Below are positions 17,209 to 25,785 of a DNA stretch of 64,000 nt, one piece after another. How positions within the stretch are numbered: position 1 is the first letter of the stretch; each line of letters starts with the position of its first letter. Below the pieces are notes generated by a model. That model saw nothing but the letters and a program-made list of their open reading frames with translations. It was not told where the DNA came from and did not search any database. A program made the translations under genes and the position numbers. Where the stretch lies: contig NZ_JBAKHX010000036.1 in assembly GCF_036906915.1 (NCBI RefSeq), positions 1 to 64,000 on the forward strand, written 5' to 3'. The DNA is from Phytohabitans sp036906915 (GTDB taxonomy: Bacteria > Actinomycetota > Actinomycetes > Mycobacteriales > Micromonosporaceae).

Positions 17209-17664
17209 CTAGGCTCTGAGTCCGTGACGCGCGACGAACTCAAGGAAGTCGACTGCGTGTAGTTCGGGGTCGCCAACGTCGTGGAAGCGGAACCAGACCT
17301 CGTCATGGCACTGACCATTGGTGACCGGGAACCCCCAGTGGTCCCCGGTGCCGACCGGGGCGACGGCGATGAAGGTTCGGTCCGGAAACTCGCGGTCGTT
17401 GACTGACGCGAGGTCGTCGTCGTGGTCCGTGCCGTGCCTCGAAATCGGGAAGAGGTCGACGGTGCCGAACATCCCGCCGCCATAGTGGACCATGAAGGCT
17501 TTGTACTTTTCCGGCAGAGCAACGCCCAAGCGGGTCTCGACCTTGGTGACTTCGTCGCCGGTGACGGTGAGTCCCTCGATGAGCGGGAAACCGTACTTGG
17601 CCAGCGACGCTGCCGACGCCCGGCGTAGGGACTCGACGAGCACGTCGAACTGCGCGATCTCCAT
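17209..17664 (-). CDS. SMI1/KNR4 (SUKH) family protein
   Basis: A 151-residue SUKH-superfamily protein. The motifs are VTGDEVTKVETRLGVALPEKYKAFMVHYGGGMFG near residues 35-65, then LFPISRHG and ..GFPVTNGQCHDEVWFRFHDVGDPELHAVDFLEFVARHGL. Members are often immunity proteins for contact-dependent or polymorphic toxins, though no toxin gene is adjacent. The start MEIAQFDVLVESL at 17664 is preferred over an upstream in-frame Met. Cytosolic, full length. Confidence 0.82.
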   Translation of the reverse strand: MEIAQFDVLVESLRRASAASLAKYGFPLIEGLTVTGDEVTKVETRLGVALPEKYKAFMVHYGGGMFGTVDLFPISRHGTDHDDDLASVNDREFPDRTFIAVAPVGTGDHWGFPVTNGQCHDEVWFRFHDVGDPELHAVDFLEFVARHGLRA

Positions 17665-17810
17665 ACCGCTCAGCGTATGCGTCCGCCCGTCCCCACGGTT
17701 CGGCGCCGACAATGCACGGTCATCGACCACCGACTCACCTCGCCACCCATCTCCGATGCAGACGGCCGGTTGATGGCGGCCTCCACGATGGGGGCATACA
17801 GATCATTGAG

Positions 17811-18517
17811 GTGAGCGTGACCGGCGTTCGGTCGAGCGTGCTGCGACTTTCCCGGCGCGACAGCCCACTGCGTTTCGAGTTCTACCCGATGGGCACATCG
17901 GGGAGCCAGCGTTCTACGCGGCAGTTGCCGAACGGCTGCGTCGCTGCGACCTGATCGTGGCCGAGGGCGTGGGCAGGATTTCGCCCGTCGACGAGACTGG
18001 CTCCCGCCCAGCCGGCCGCAGGCTCGCCGCGGTGTCCGCGCTGACCCTCAGCTACCAGTTGCCTGCGTGGGTTGAACGATCGGGACTGGTCGAGCAGAAC
18101 ATCCGCTACGACGCACTCGGCGTACCGGTCCGGTATCCCGACATGACCGCCGAGCAGTTCGCCACCGGTTGGCGCGCCGTGCCCGTCTGGCAACGGGCGC
18201 TCGCGGTGGGGATCTCGCCGTTGATCGGCCTGCAGCGGCTGTTATCCGGATCCCGCCGGGCGCTAGCACAGAACATGAGCGTCGATGACCTGGACTGGCA
18301 GGACGAACTGCTTGACGTCGACTCGGTGGATGACCTGTGGGCGTTGCTCGGCGAACAGCGCGACCGGCTACTGATAGCGGAACTGGACCGGATCCACCGC
18401 CAGCACCAAACCGAGGCGATCACCGTGGCCGTCGTCTACGGCGCCGCGCATGTCGCCCCGCAGTACACGGCATACGCGCACTTCACCGATACGGCGTACG
18501 CGGCGCCGAATGGCTAA
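17811..18517 (+). pseudogene. TraB/PrgY/GumN-like protein, single frameshift
   Basis: From GTG 17811 the frame gives VSVTGVRSSVLRLS and RFEFYPM. After a missing base near 17890 it continues in the next frame as HIGEPAFYAAVAERLRRCDLIVAEGVG. This is the diagnostic N-terminal motif of TraB/GumN-type putative membrane-bound proteases (H.G...FY..V...L...D.VV.EG.G). The rest, to PNG* at 18517, is intact and includes LSYQLPAWVERSGLVEQNI, ALAVGISPLIGLQRLL, RDRLLIAELDRI and AVVYGAAHVAP (second conserved GxxH). A single-base error in the sequence would restore a full gene of about 235 residues. Confidence 0.65.
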
Positions 18518-18770
18518 CCGTATTCAGCTTCTAGCAGCACAGCTACAACTCCGAAGTGGGCGATCGGGGGTTCCCTGCTGGGCCAGTGACTGACTAACTA
18601 TGCCAGCGCCCAGCCACACCGCCGCCCGTGCGCATCTCGCCACGATCGGAATCACCCTCACCCCCGACGGCACCGTCTGGTCGGCCTTGGAGATAGGCGC
18701 AATCGCCCGCCTCACACTCTGACGAAAGCGCACCCGTTCGGTGAGTTTCCTCCGCCGTCCTCATCGCCGC
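18518..18770. other. Intergenic, possible 40-codon ORF
   Basis: A plus-strand mini-ORF 18600-18722 (MPAPSHTAARAHLATIGITL...ARLTL) has native-looking composition but no ribosome-binding site. Nothing else is visible. Confidence 0.25.
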
Positions 18771-18807
18771 CCGAGCCCACCGCCATCGATGATGGCGATG
18801 GGCTCGG
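18771..18807. terminator. Hairpin terminator after the protease gene
   Basis: A 17-bp inverted repeat (arms 18771-18787 and 18791-18807, one G.U position, loop GAT). It starts 16 bp past the protease stop on the minus strand and can serve as its terminator. Confidence 0.7.
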
Positions 18808-18822
18808 ATTTATGAACGCCGA

Positions 18823-20055
18823 CTAGCCGAGCACGATGGCGGTGGCGCCGACTCCGCTCATACCAGCAAAAATGTCCTCGTAGAAGATCCGCCAAGCGCA
18901 GCTGCGCGTGGGGGTGTCCAGCACGTACCCGGTGCACGGCACCTGGGTGTTGGTTTTGTCGATCGCGGTCAGGGTGCCGGTGGCGAAGACCTGGGTGTTG
19001 TTCGCCGAGTTCACGATCTCCACCGATCCGCCGCTGTCGCCGTTGCCGCCGCCGTTGGTGTGTGCAGTCTGCTCGGCCCGGACCTGGCCGCAGACGACAC
19101 CGACCCCGAGGAGGTTGATGCACTGGTTGATCGCGACCACCTGGATGGAGCAGCGGGTGCCGGAGAACGAACCGGAGGTGCAGACGAAGTTACCCACCTG
19201 GCTGGCCACCCGGCCGACCACCGCGTTGTTGAACTCACTGACCACGCCGCCTGCGGCGTTGGTGCTGTTGTTGTACACCCGGCCGGCGGAGTTGCCCGCG
19301 ATGATCAAGGTGTCGGTGCCGGAGTTCTTGTTCATGACGGTGCCGATGACCTGGCCGGTCGGATCGGTGGCCACGTTGCCGTTGTTGGCGCAATGGGCGG
19401 CCGACAGCATCCGGTTGACGCCACCATGGACGACCGCGAAGCCTGTCGAGCAGGAGCCGCCGCCGGTCTGCCAGCGGGCACCGCCCCACCACGGCGGGCT
19501 GTCGTTCACCCGGGTCGCCGGTTCCGCCGACACGCCGGTCTCCACGGTCACCGGTACGCCCGCGTAGCTGGCCGCGCGGGCCAAGCCGTTCTGCGTAGCG
19601 GCGACCAGACCGGAGCCGTCCGCGCGCGGGCCGACCGACGTGATCTGGCTCCCGGCCTTCGCGACCAGCCTCGCCGCCGCCGCGCTCAGCTCTTTCTGGG
19701 AGTACGCGGCAGAATGCACGGTGACCGGGACGAAGGCCCGCGCCGCGGCGATCAGCCCAGCCGGCGCCTGGCCCTTCCAGTAGACCCGCAACTGCTTGCT
19801 GGTCGGGTCGGCGACCACCCCGGCGAACCCGGCGCCCGTGCTGACCCGCTCTGCGGCGGCGTTCATCTTCTCCTGGACCCGTAGCAGCTCCGCCCACGAT
19901 GCGAAGCCGCCCGGGACGGGCGTGCTGGCGCCGACCGAGCCGGTCCGGACGTCACCCGCCGGTGCCGCGCCCGCCGGCGCGGCGGTCAGAGCCGTGGCGA
20001 GCAGCGCGATCCCGAATCCGGCCGCCGCCATGCGCCGTAGCGTGGTGTGTCTCAT
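18823..20055 (-). CDS. Secreted trypsin-like serine protease (S1, streptogrisin-like)
   Basis: A 410-residue preproprotein. A Sec signal peptide (MRHTTLRRMAAAGFGIALLATALTAAPAGA) is followed by a pro-region (about residues 35-175, with VQEKMNAAAERVSTGAGF and an Ala-rich helix) and a mature S1 domain. The catalytic triad is visible: His in MLSAAHC, Asp in SGTDTLIIAG, Ser in NGGGNGDSGGSVEIV. Paired Cys residues (SCSTGF/AAHC, FVCTSG/RCSI, VPC/SCAW) can form disulfides. Start ATG 20055 has a GGGGAGGAAG site. It is extracellular, probably degrading protein substrates. A 10-bp tandem repeat lies about 90-120 bp upstream. Confidence 0.9.
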   Translation of the reverse strand: MRHTTLRRMAAAGFGIALLATALTAAPAGAAPAGDVRTGSVGASTPVPGGFASWAELLRVQEKMNAAAERVSTGAGFAGVVADPTSKQLRVYWKGQAPAGLIAAARAFVPVTVHSAAYSQKELSAAAARLVAKAGSQITSVGPRADGSGLVAATQNGLARAASYAGVPVTVETGVSAEPATRVNDSPPWWGGARWQTGGGSCSTGFAVVHGGVNRMLSAAHCANNGNVATDPTGQVIGTVMNKNSGTDTLIIAGNSAGRVYNNSTNAAGGVVSEFNNAVVGRVASQVGNFVCTSGSFSGTRCSIQVVAINQCINLLGVGVVCGQVRAEQTAHTNGGGNGDSGGSVEIVNSANNTQVFATGTLTAIDKTNTQVPCTGYVLDTPTRSCAWRIFYEDIFAGMSGVGATAIVLG

Positions 20056-20140
20056 GTACTTCCTCCCCATATGAGGCGCGCGGGCGAAGGCCCGCACGCC
20101 GGACGATGCCAAAGCGGCGGGGCGAATGCCGGAAATGCTG

Positions 20141-20177
20141 AACACCACTGGACACCACTGGACACCACTGAACACCG
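20141..20177. repeat. 10-bp tandem repeat, 3.7 units
   Basis: Units AACACCACTG, GACACCACTG, GACACCACTG and AACACCGG follow each other without spacers, upstream of the protease gene. The period equals one helical turn, so the units face the same side of the DNA, as in operator arrays. Confidence 0.7.
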
Positions 20178-20335
20178 GCCGCTTCGTTTTCGTGTGAGTG
20201 TGCGGCGATGAGTTTCTGGCCGCGCCCAGGTCTGACTGTCTGGGTCGGGCGGACCGAGGACCGGGCTGAGCTTCCCCCGGTTCTCCGGACACCTGAGGTG
20301 AGGTGGACGGCGGCTTCCAGGAAGGATGTCGTCTC

Positions 20336-20505
20336 ATGCCTGCCCCACACCCCGCAGAGTTCCGCCAGCGAGCTGTGCAGTTGGCCCGGACCGGCGATAA
20401 ACCGGTCGCCGTGTTGGCGAAGGATCTGGGTATCAGCGAGTCGTGTCTGCGTAACTGGATGGCCCAGGCCGATGTCGATGACGCTGGCGCGGGCCGGATC
20501 AGTCG
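20336..20505 (+). mobile_element. IS3-family OrfA N-terminal remnant
   Basis: MPAPHPAEFRQRAVQLARTG followed by VLAKDLGISESCLRNWMAQADVDD is the N-terminal HTH of an IS3-type OrfA, different from the copy at 2.0 kb. The sequence stops matching at about 20500, exactly where the minus-strand recombinase gene ends, so the recombination island probably inserted here. Confidence 0.7.
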
Positions 20506-22138
20506 GTGGGTGGCTGCGCTTGGCGGCCCGTGTGGGCGGCTGGACCGTCGTTCTGCTCGATCGGCATGCCCAGCAGTTGCCGCGCCGCATTCGCGTAGCG
20601 GATGGCGGTGGTCTCGCAGATGCCGAAGACCTCTGCCAGGTGCAGCGGGTCGGCGCCGCTAGCGAGGGCTTCGTCGAGGTGTCGGTCGATGCGCAGCCGT
20701 TCGAGAGTTGCCGGCAGTCCGCGCAGGATGCGGTTGAGCCAAGGTTGGCTGACCGGGTCGAGCCGCACGGCGCTTCCCTTGCTGATCAGCAGGTGTGGGT
20801 TTGCGGTGTTGGGCCAGCGGCTGCCGCGGTACTCGAGCCAGTCGTTCAACGCGGCATAGGTGAGGTCGTCCAATGGGCGGCTGTGTCCGGCGACCGTGAG
20901 TCGCCGGTTGCCGAGGTCCACGTCGGACAGTTGCATGGTGAGGATGTCGCCATGTCGGGCGGCATGGATGGCGGCCAAGGCGACCGCGACGCGGATGTGC
21001 GGCGCTGCTGCCGCTTTGACGGTCGGTGTGATCTCGGCCGGGGTGAGTGGTTGCGGGATGGGCCGTTCGACACGGCCGACGGTGATGCGGCTGGTCGGGT
21101 CGCGGAAGACGACCTGGTGGGCTTTGGCCCAGCGGAACAGCGACCGCAGCGCGTGGATTGCGGTGAGGCGTGCGCGTCCGCGTTGGGCCCGGATCCGGTC
21201 GAGGACCTCGTCGCGGGTGATCTCACGAAGATGCTCGAAGCGGGTCGACCAGTCGAGCAGCACTGGCAGCAGGGCGGCGATGTGGATGCGGACCGTCTTG
21301 GGGTGGCGGGGCCTGGTGCGGCGACCACCGTCGATGAGCAGCAGCGCCCAGCGATGGACGTCGTGACGGATGGCCGGCGCAACCCTTCCAGCTTGCCGGT
21401 GAGCCAGCGTTCGATAGTACGGGTGCGGTCGTCGTTCAAGATGCCCATCTCGGCGAGCACATGCGCTGCGTGCCGGGTGCTGTCGCCCCGTTTTCGCAGT
21501 GCCCGGTGCAGGTCGGAGTAACGGATCGTCTCGCCGGCGGCGTGGTCGGCCAGCAGCATGATCAGCGCACGGTGAAGGGCTTCGCGGACGATAGTGCTGA
21601 AGCCATGGGCCTCGGCGAAGGCGTTGGCCAGGTGCAGTGCCCATGCCAGCCAGGGGTTGTCCAGCGTCGGCCGGGTGCGCCGGTCGACGCGGCGGCAGTA
21701 GTCGCGCGGCCCGTGCTCGAACAGCGGCGGCTGGATCCAGGCGACGACGGGGCGGCCTGGCGCTGTGGGCACCGCAGCGGGCAGGCCTTCGCTGCGGTAC
21801 TGCCGGCGGTGGTGGCCGACCAGGTCGCGGGTGGTGGGCAGCTCGGCCAGGAACAGCTGGTGATGACGGACTTCGCGGGCATAGGGCAACAGCACGATGT
21901 GGCTGCCGTCGCGACCGTCCATCTCGACGCTGCGGTCCAGACGTGCCTGACACCAGCACAGCCGGCAATGGCCGTTCTTCACCGGCAGCCGACGGTGACA
22001 GGCGCCGCATTCGTCGGCCGGCCACCGCTTGGCGAAGTCGTAGCACTGGTGGCACAGCCCGTTGTTGAAGCCGCATCCCCACGCCAGACAACCCCCGCAG
22101 CTGCGTGGGTGGCGGCCGGGCACACCGCGCGGGCTCAT
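20499..22138 (-). pseudogene. Tyrosine recombinase-like protein with N-terminal zinc-ribbon, frameshifted near 21380
   Basis: The first 250 residues, from ATG 22138, are Cys-rich (CGGCLAWGCGFNNGLCHQCYDF, ECGACHRRLPVKNGHCRLCWC), i.e. zinc-finger-like. They are followed by RPVVAWIQPPLFEHGPRDYCRR. Near 21380 the frame shifts by one base (LEGL to APAIRHDVHRWALLLIDGG) and the rest is integrase-like: TRDEVLDRIRAQRGRARLTAIHALRSLFRWAKAHQVVF, then AARHGDILTMQLSDVDL (position of the first catalytic Arg). The C-terminal block is LHLAEVFGICETTAIRYANAARQLL, where canonical His/Arg/Tyr are not obvious. Third gene of a tightly packed trio, 9 bp after the HTH gene. Confidence 0.65.
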
Positions 22139-22147
22139 GGACGGCGC

Positions 22148-22474
22148 TCAGGCCGGCGGCAGCGAGCGGCCGTCACGGCGCCGAGGCACAACGGCCAACG
22201 TTGGTGCGCCGGCAGTGGCAGCGGTCGGCAGTTCGGTGCTGCCGGGCTGGGGAACGTTGTCCGGCTCGGGGATCAACACCTCGCCGACCGGGCAGCCGAG
22301 CACCGCGCAGATCACGTTCAGATCGTCGAGCTTGATCGACGCGGGTCGGCCGGACCACAGCCCGGACATCTTGCCCGCCGAGATGACCAGACCTCGTTCG
22401 GCGAGCATCCGCTGCAGCTCCGACGCTTTCCAGATGCCGCGGTTCGCCGCCGCCAGCCGCAAATTCCACCGCAT
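22148..22474 (-). CDS. XRE-family (Cro/CI-like) small HTH protein
   Basis: A 108-residue protein. An HTH of the Cro/CI type (WKASELQRMLAERGLVISAG, KMSGLWSGRPASIKLDDLNVICAVLGCPVGEVL) covers residues 15-70, followed by a Pro/Ala/Arg-rich tail. Its start codon sits immediately after the stop of the upstream integrase, so the genes are co-translated. In similar recombinase trios such a middle gene regulates or assists transposition. That role is inferred from position. Confidence 0.78.
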   Translation of the reverse strand: MRWNLRLAAANRGIWKASELQRMLAERGLVISAGKMSGLWSGRPASIKLDDLNVICAVLGCPVGEVLIPEPDNVPQPGSTELPTAATAGAPTLAVVPRRRDGRSLPPA

Positions 22475-23773
22475 TCAGATCAGTCCTTCCAACCGCTGGG
22501 CGGCCCGCTGTTGCCCGGCCACCCAGGCGTCCTCGATGCGGGTGCGGTGCACGTGGACGTGGACGTGGACGTAGCGCATTGTGGTGGCCACCCACGAGTG
22601 GCCGAGCAGCTCCTGGATCGAGATCAGATCCACCCCGGACAGATACAGCTGCGACGCGCAGAAGTGCCGCAACACGTGCGGGGTCAACGTGTCCGCCCAC
22701 GTCGGCAGATGGTTGCCTGCGGCTGCGGCCAGGCCCTGCCTCAGCGCGTCGTCGCCGACGCGACGGCACGACCCATCACCGTTCTTGCGCTCCGATGGGA
22801 ACAGCGGCGCCCCGGGCCGGGTGTGGTCGGCGTCGAACAGACCCCACACGTCCTCGATGAACCAGCGCAGCGTCCGACCCGCGTGGTTGACCAGCGGCAC
22901 CATCCGCTCCCGCGGGCCCGAACCCCGCGAGCCCTTGCCATAACGGACGTGCAGCTTGCCAAACCGGCCCAGATCCCACTTCACGTCAGCCAGGTCCAGG
23001 TTGCATGCCTCGTTGACCCGCAACCCAACCTCGGCCATCAACCGGGCCGCCGTGTAGTTCCGCGCGGTCGGCGCGAACTTCCGACAGCTGGCCAGCTCGC
23101 CCGTCCACCCGATAAACAGCTCCGCCACCTCCGCCTCCGAAGGAGGAACACGCAGCCGGGCGTCCTTACGGCCGCGGGGCCGATTCATCTCGTCGATCGG
23201 GCACTGCACCACCCGGCCAGTCATCGCGTGGATCTCGACCTTGTGCCGCAGTTCCAGAAACGCGAAGTAGGTCGTCAACGCCTGGGCCCGCGCCAGCCGA
23301 GTCCCGCTCGCCGCGTCGCGTAACACCCGACCGAAGTACGCGTCGGCGTCAGCCGCCTCCATCTCCCACAACGGCCGGTCGAACCACGCCCGCACCTGCT
23401 CCAGATGCCCCACATCGGCACGCACCGTCGCATCGGCCAACCCCGCCGACGCCCGCGCCAACACGAACCCAGCCAACACATCGGTCTCGAACTCCACCAA
23501 CTCAGCAGCCGACGCCGGCCCGCGGCGCTCCCGCAGATCCCGAACCGCCGCCAACGCCAACCCGAGCACCCCACCTTCACCAACACAGCCGAAAGGCCAA
23601 CCACCATGCCAACGCTTCAGAATCCCCGAAGTCACGTCGGAACCACCCAGACCACCCAGACCAGTGATCCGCCCAGCCAGAAGGACTCTCGCCGGCTCAC
23701 CACGCCAACGAACCCGGGAGATGTCGCACAGACCCGTGAGGAGGCCCCCCGTGCCTGACCTACGCCGGCTCAT
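22475..23773 (-). CDS. Site-specific tyrosine recombinase
   Basis: Up to 432 residues. The core-binding domain spans roughly 75-190 (FETDVLAGFVLARASAGLADATVRADVGHLEQVRAWF) and the catalytic domain 220-420. The R..K..H-x-x-R..H..Y set is present: LMAEVGLRVNEACNLDLADV (Arg), the RYGKGSRGSG hairpin (Lys), LTPHVLRHFCASQL (His, Arg), LLGHSWVATTMRYVH (His, Tyr). It should be active. The start is uncertain: ATG 23773 overlaps the divergent methyltransferase start, while GTG 23635 would leave a normal 117-bp promoter region. First gene of the trio. Confidence 0.82.
   Translation of the reverse strand: MSRRRSGTGGLLTGLCDISRVRWRGEPARVLLAGRITGLGGLGGSDVTSGILKRWHGGWPFGCVGEGGVLGLALAAVRDLRERRGPASAAELVEFETDVLAGFVLARASAGLADATVRADVGHLEQVRAWFDRPLWEMEAADADAYFGRVLRDAASGTRLARAQALTTYFAFLELRHKVEIHAMTGRVVQCPIDEMNRPRGRKDARLRVPPSEAEVAELFIGWTGELASCRKFAPTARNYTAARLMAEVGLRVNEACNLDLADVKWDLGRFGKLHVRYGKGSRGSGPRERMVPLVNHAGRTLRWFIEDVWGLFDADHTRPGAPLFPSERKNGDGSCRRVGDDALRQGLAAAAGNHLPTWADTLTPHVLRHFCASQLYLSGVDLISIQELLGHSWVATTMRYVHVHVHVHRTRIEDAWVAGQQRAAQRLEGLI
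22551..22573. repeat. 6-bp repeat (ACGTGG) x3.8 inside the recombinase gene
   Basis: Three full ACGTGG units plus ACGTA create the peptide YVHVHVHVHRTR directly after the catalytic tyrosine. In-frame expansion or contraction by 6 bp would add or remove Val-His dipeptides at the active site. Confidence 0.75.
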
Positions 23774-24706
23774 CGACCCCGTCCCCCGAACATCTTCGAC
23801 GTCCGGGGTGATGACCTTGCCGCACTGCTGACCGAGGGCTTCCTCGGATCGGTGTGGCTGACCGGGCAGGCCCCGTCACGGGAGCTGCGACGCGGCCGGT
23901 ACACCCCGGCGTCGATCACCCACCCGGGCAAGATGCTGCCCACCATCGCCCGCTACGCCATCCGCACCTACACCGCCCCGGGTGACACCGTGCTCGACCC
24001 GATGGCCGGCATCGGCACCACCGTGACCGAGGCCATGCACCTGGGCCGGCACGGCGTCGGCGTGGAGTACGAACCGCGCTGGGCCGCCCACACAGCCGAC
24101 AACATCCGCCTCGCCGAACGCCGGGGCGCGGCCGGCACCGGCGAGATCTACACCGGGGACTCGCGCACCCTGCCGTCCCTGCTGCCCGCGAACCTGCGTG
24201 GCCGGGTCGCGCTGGTGGTCACGTCGCCGCCGTACGGGCCGTCCACCCACGGCCACGTCCGCACCCCCGGCCCCAGGCGCGGCAAGGTCCGCAAGCTCCA
24301 CCACAAGTACGGCGCGGTGGACAACCTCGCCTACCGCAGCCACGCCGAGCTAGCCGACGGGTTCACCCAGATCCTGGCCGGCTGCCTACCGCTACTCCGC
24401 CCCGGTGGACACGTTGTCGTCACCGCCCGCCCCTACCGGCGGCACGGCGAGCTGGTCGACATCCCCGGCATGGTCGTCGCGACCGGCGTCGCCGCCGGCC
24501 TGGAACTGGTCGAGGAATGCATCGCCCTCATCTGCGGCGTCCGCAACGGCGTGATCATCCCTCGGGCCTCGTTCTTCCAGCAGAAGAACGTCCGCGACGC
24601 CATCGCGGCCGGCGACCCGCAATGGCTGCTTCAACACGAGGATGTGCTGGTCCTGGCCGCCTCGCAGCCCTCCGACAGCCGGAACTCAAGCGATGTCGGA
24701 CTATGA
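23752..24706 (+). CDS. DNA amino-methyltransferase (N4/N6 class), frameshift near the start
   Basis: A SAM-dependent DNA methyltransferase. Motif I is DTVLDPMAGIGTTVTEAMHLGR, preceded by HPGKMLPTIARYAIRTYT. Motif IV is VVTSPPYGPSTHG, the catalytic [S/D]PPY of amino-methyltransferases. LLRPGGHVVVTARPYRR follows. The core is open from 23852 to 24706. Upstream, NIFDVRGDDLAALLTEGFLGSVWLTGQ is in the same frame, while the likely true start, VPDLRRLIDPVP at GTG 23752, is one frame off, with the break at about 23787. No restriction endonuclease is adjacent, so it may be a solitary protective or regulatory methylase of the mobile island. Its TGA overlaps the next ATG. Confidence 0.8.
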
Positions 24707-24891
24707 CCGCCGATGCATCCGCAAAGTCGAGTGCCGCCACGCCGGACGGCTCGCCCCCGTTGACGATCGAGTTCGACACCGATGCACCCGTACTCACTAC
24801 TGGCGCCTCCCGCGTCCTACTCGCGCTGTTGCTGGCATCGGACCCCGAACAAGCCATCACAAACGCCGACGAGACCGGCCCTGCGAAGTAG
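24703..24891 (+). CDS. Small hypothetical protein coupled to the methyltransferase
   Basis: A 62-residue ORF starting at the ATGA overlap with the methyltransferase stop. It is Ser/Thr/Ala-rich (TIEFDTDAPVLTTGASRVLLALLLASDPEQA). No recognised family. The overlap and native codon bias argue for real translation. Confidence 0.5.
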   Translation: MTADASAKSSAATPDGSPPLTIEFDTDAPVLTTGASRVLLALLLASDPEQAITNADETGPAK

Positions 24892-25056
24892 CGACCGAGC
24901 ATCGTCACCGGCACGGGAACGCCGCCAGCATTCGGTCTTGATCGCTTCACCCAGGTTTGCGTGGATCTGGTCGACGGCCCACGGACTGACGCGGCGGGAC
25001 CTGGCCGGCCAGTGGGCCGTCCATCACCTATCCACAGCGTGAAAGGACAGCAACGC

Positions 25057-25785
25057 GTGTACGTCACCGTTGTGCGCGAACCAGCCGGCGAAGCCATCGA
25101 CAAGTGGTGGTACTGGCACGCCAACCGGTTCTCGACGGCCGGCGTCGTCTGCCTGCCCGCCGCGTTCACCCAACTTTCCATCGACGCAGCGGAGATTGCC
25201 GATGACCATCGACACCACGCCCGGCCACCCACGCCTGCGGTGGCCTTCTACGGCCGCGTCGCTCACGACAGCGACCACACCGAGGAGCAGCTCACCCAGC
25301 AGTACGAGCAGTGCCGGCGCGCCCTGCCGCCCGGCACCATCACCGCCGTCTTCTACGACGTCGATCCCAGCGGTACGCCAGGCACGCCCACCTTCGACCG
25401 GCTCACCATCGGCGGTGTGCACGCACGCCGGGACAGCGAGCTCGATGACCTACTCGCCGAGGCCATCCACCGAGAGCGCCGCTTCGACTACCTCACCGCG
25501 AGCGACCCGTTCCGGCCGTCCCGCAACCCTGGCCAGGCGATACAGCTGCTACGCCGACTCCGATCGGCGCGGATCCAGCCGCTGTTTCCCCACGTCGCCG
25601 ACACCGGGTGCCCCGCCGACCTACTCGACCTCAACCTGAGCCTCGTCTCCGGTGCGGACCACGCGAGGACCACCGAGTGCCTAGCCGGACGATCGCGTCC
25701 GCCCATCGGCCAGGCACGCCGGAGGCCGCGGCGCACCGCAGACCACCCCGACGACCTCACCGAGGCAGGGACCACCACCCCATGA
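25057..25785 (+). CDS. Serine recombinase-like protein with catalytic Ser replaced by Ala
   Basis: About 242 residues from GTG 25057. The N-terminal 55 residues are unfamiliar. A resolvase-like core follows: PTPAVAFYGRVAHDSDHTEE at about residues 60-76, then QYEQCRRALPPGTITAVFYDVDPSG and HARRDSELDDLLAEAIHRERRFDYLT. In active serine recombinases the motif is YxRVS; here residue 69 is Ala. No C-terminal DNA-binding half is evident. Its stop overlaps the ATG of the full-length serine recombinase, so the two are made together. It may be a regulatory partner or directionality-type accessory factor, as inference. Confidence 0.65.
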   Translation: MYVTVVREPAGEAIDKWWYWHANRFSTAGVVCLPAAFTQLSIDAAEIADDHRHHARPPTPAVAFYGRVAHDSDHTEEQLTQQYEQCRRALPPGTITAVFYDVDPSGTPGTPTFDRLTIGGVHARRDSELDDLLAEAIHRERRFDYLTASDPFRPSRNPGQAIQLLRRLRSARIQPLFPHVADTGCPADLLDLNLSLVSGADHARTTECLAGRSRPPIGQARRRPRRTADHPDDLTEAGTTTP

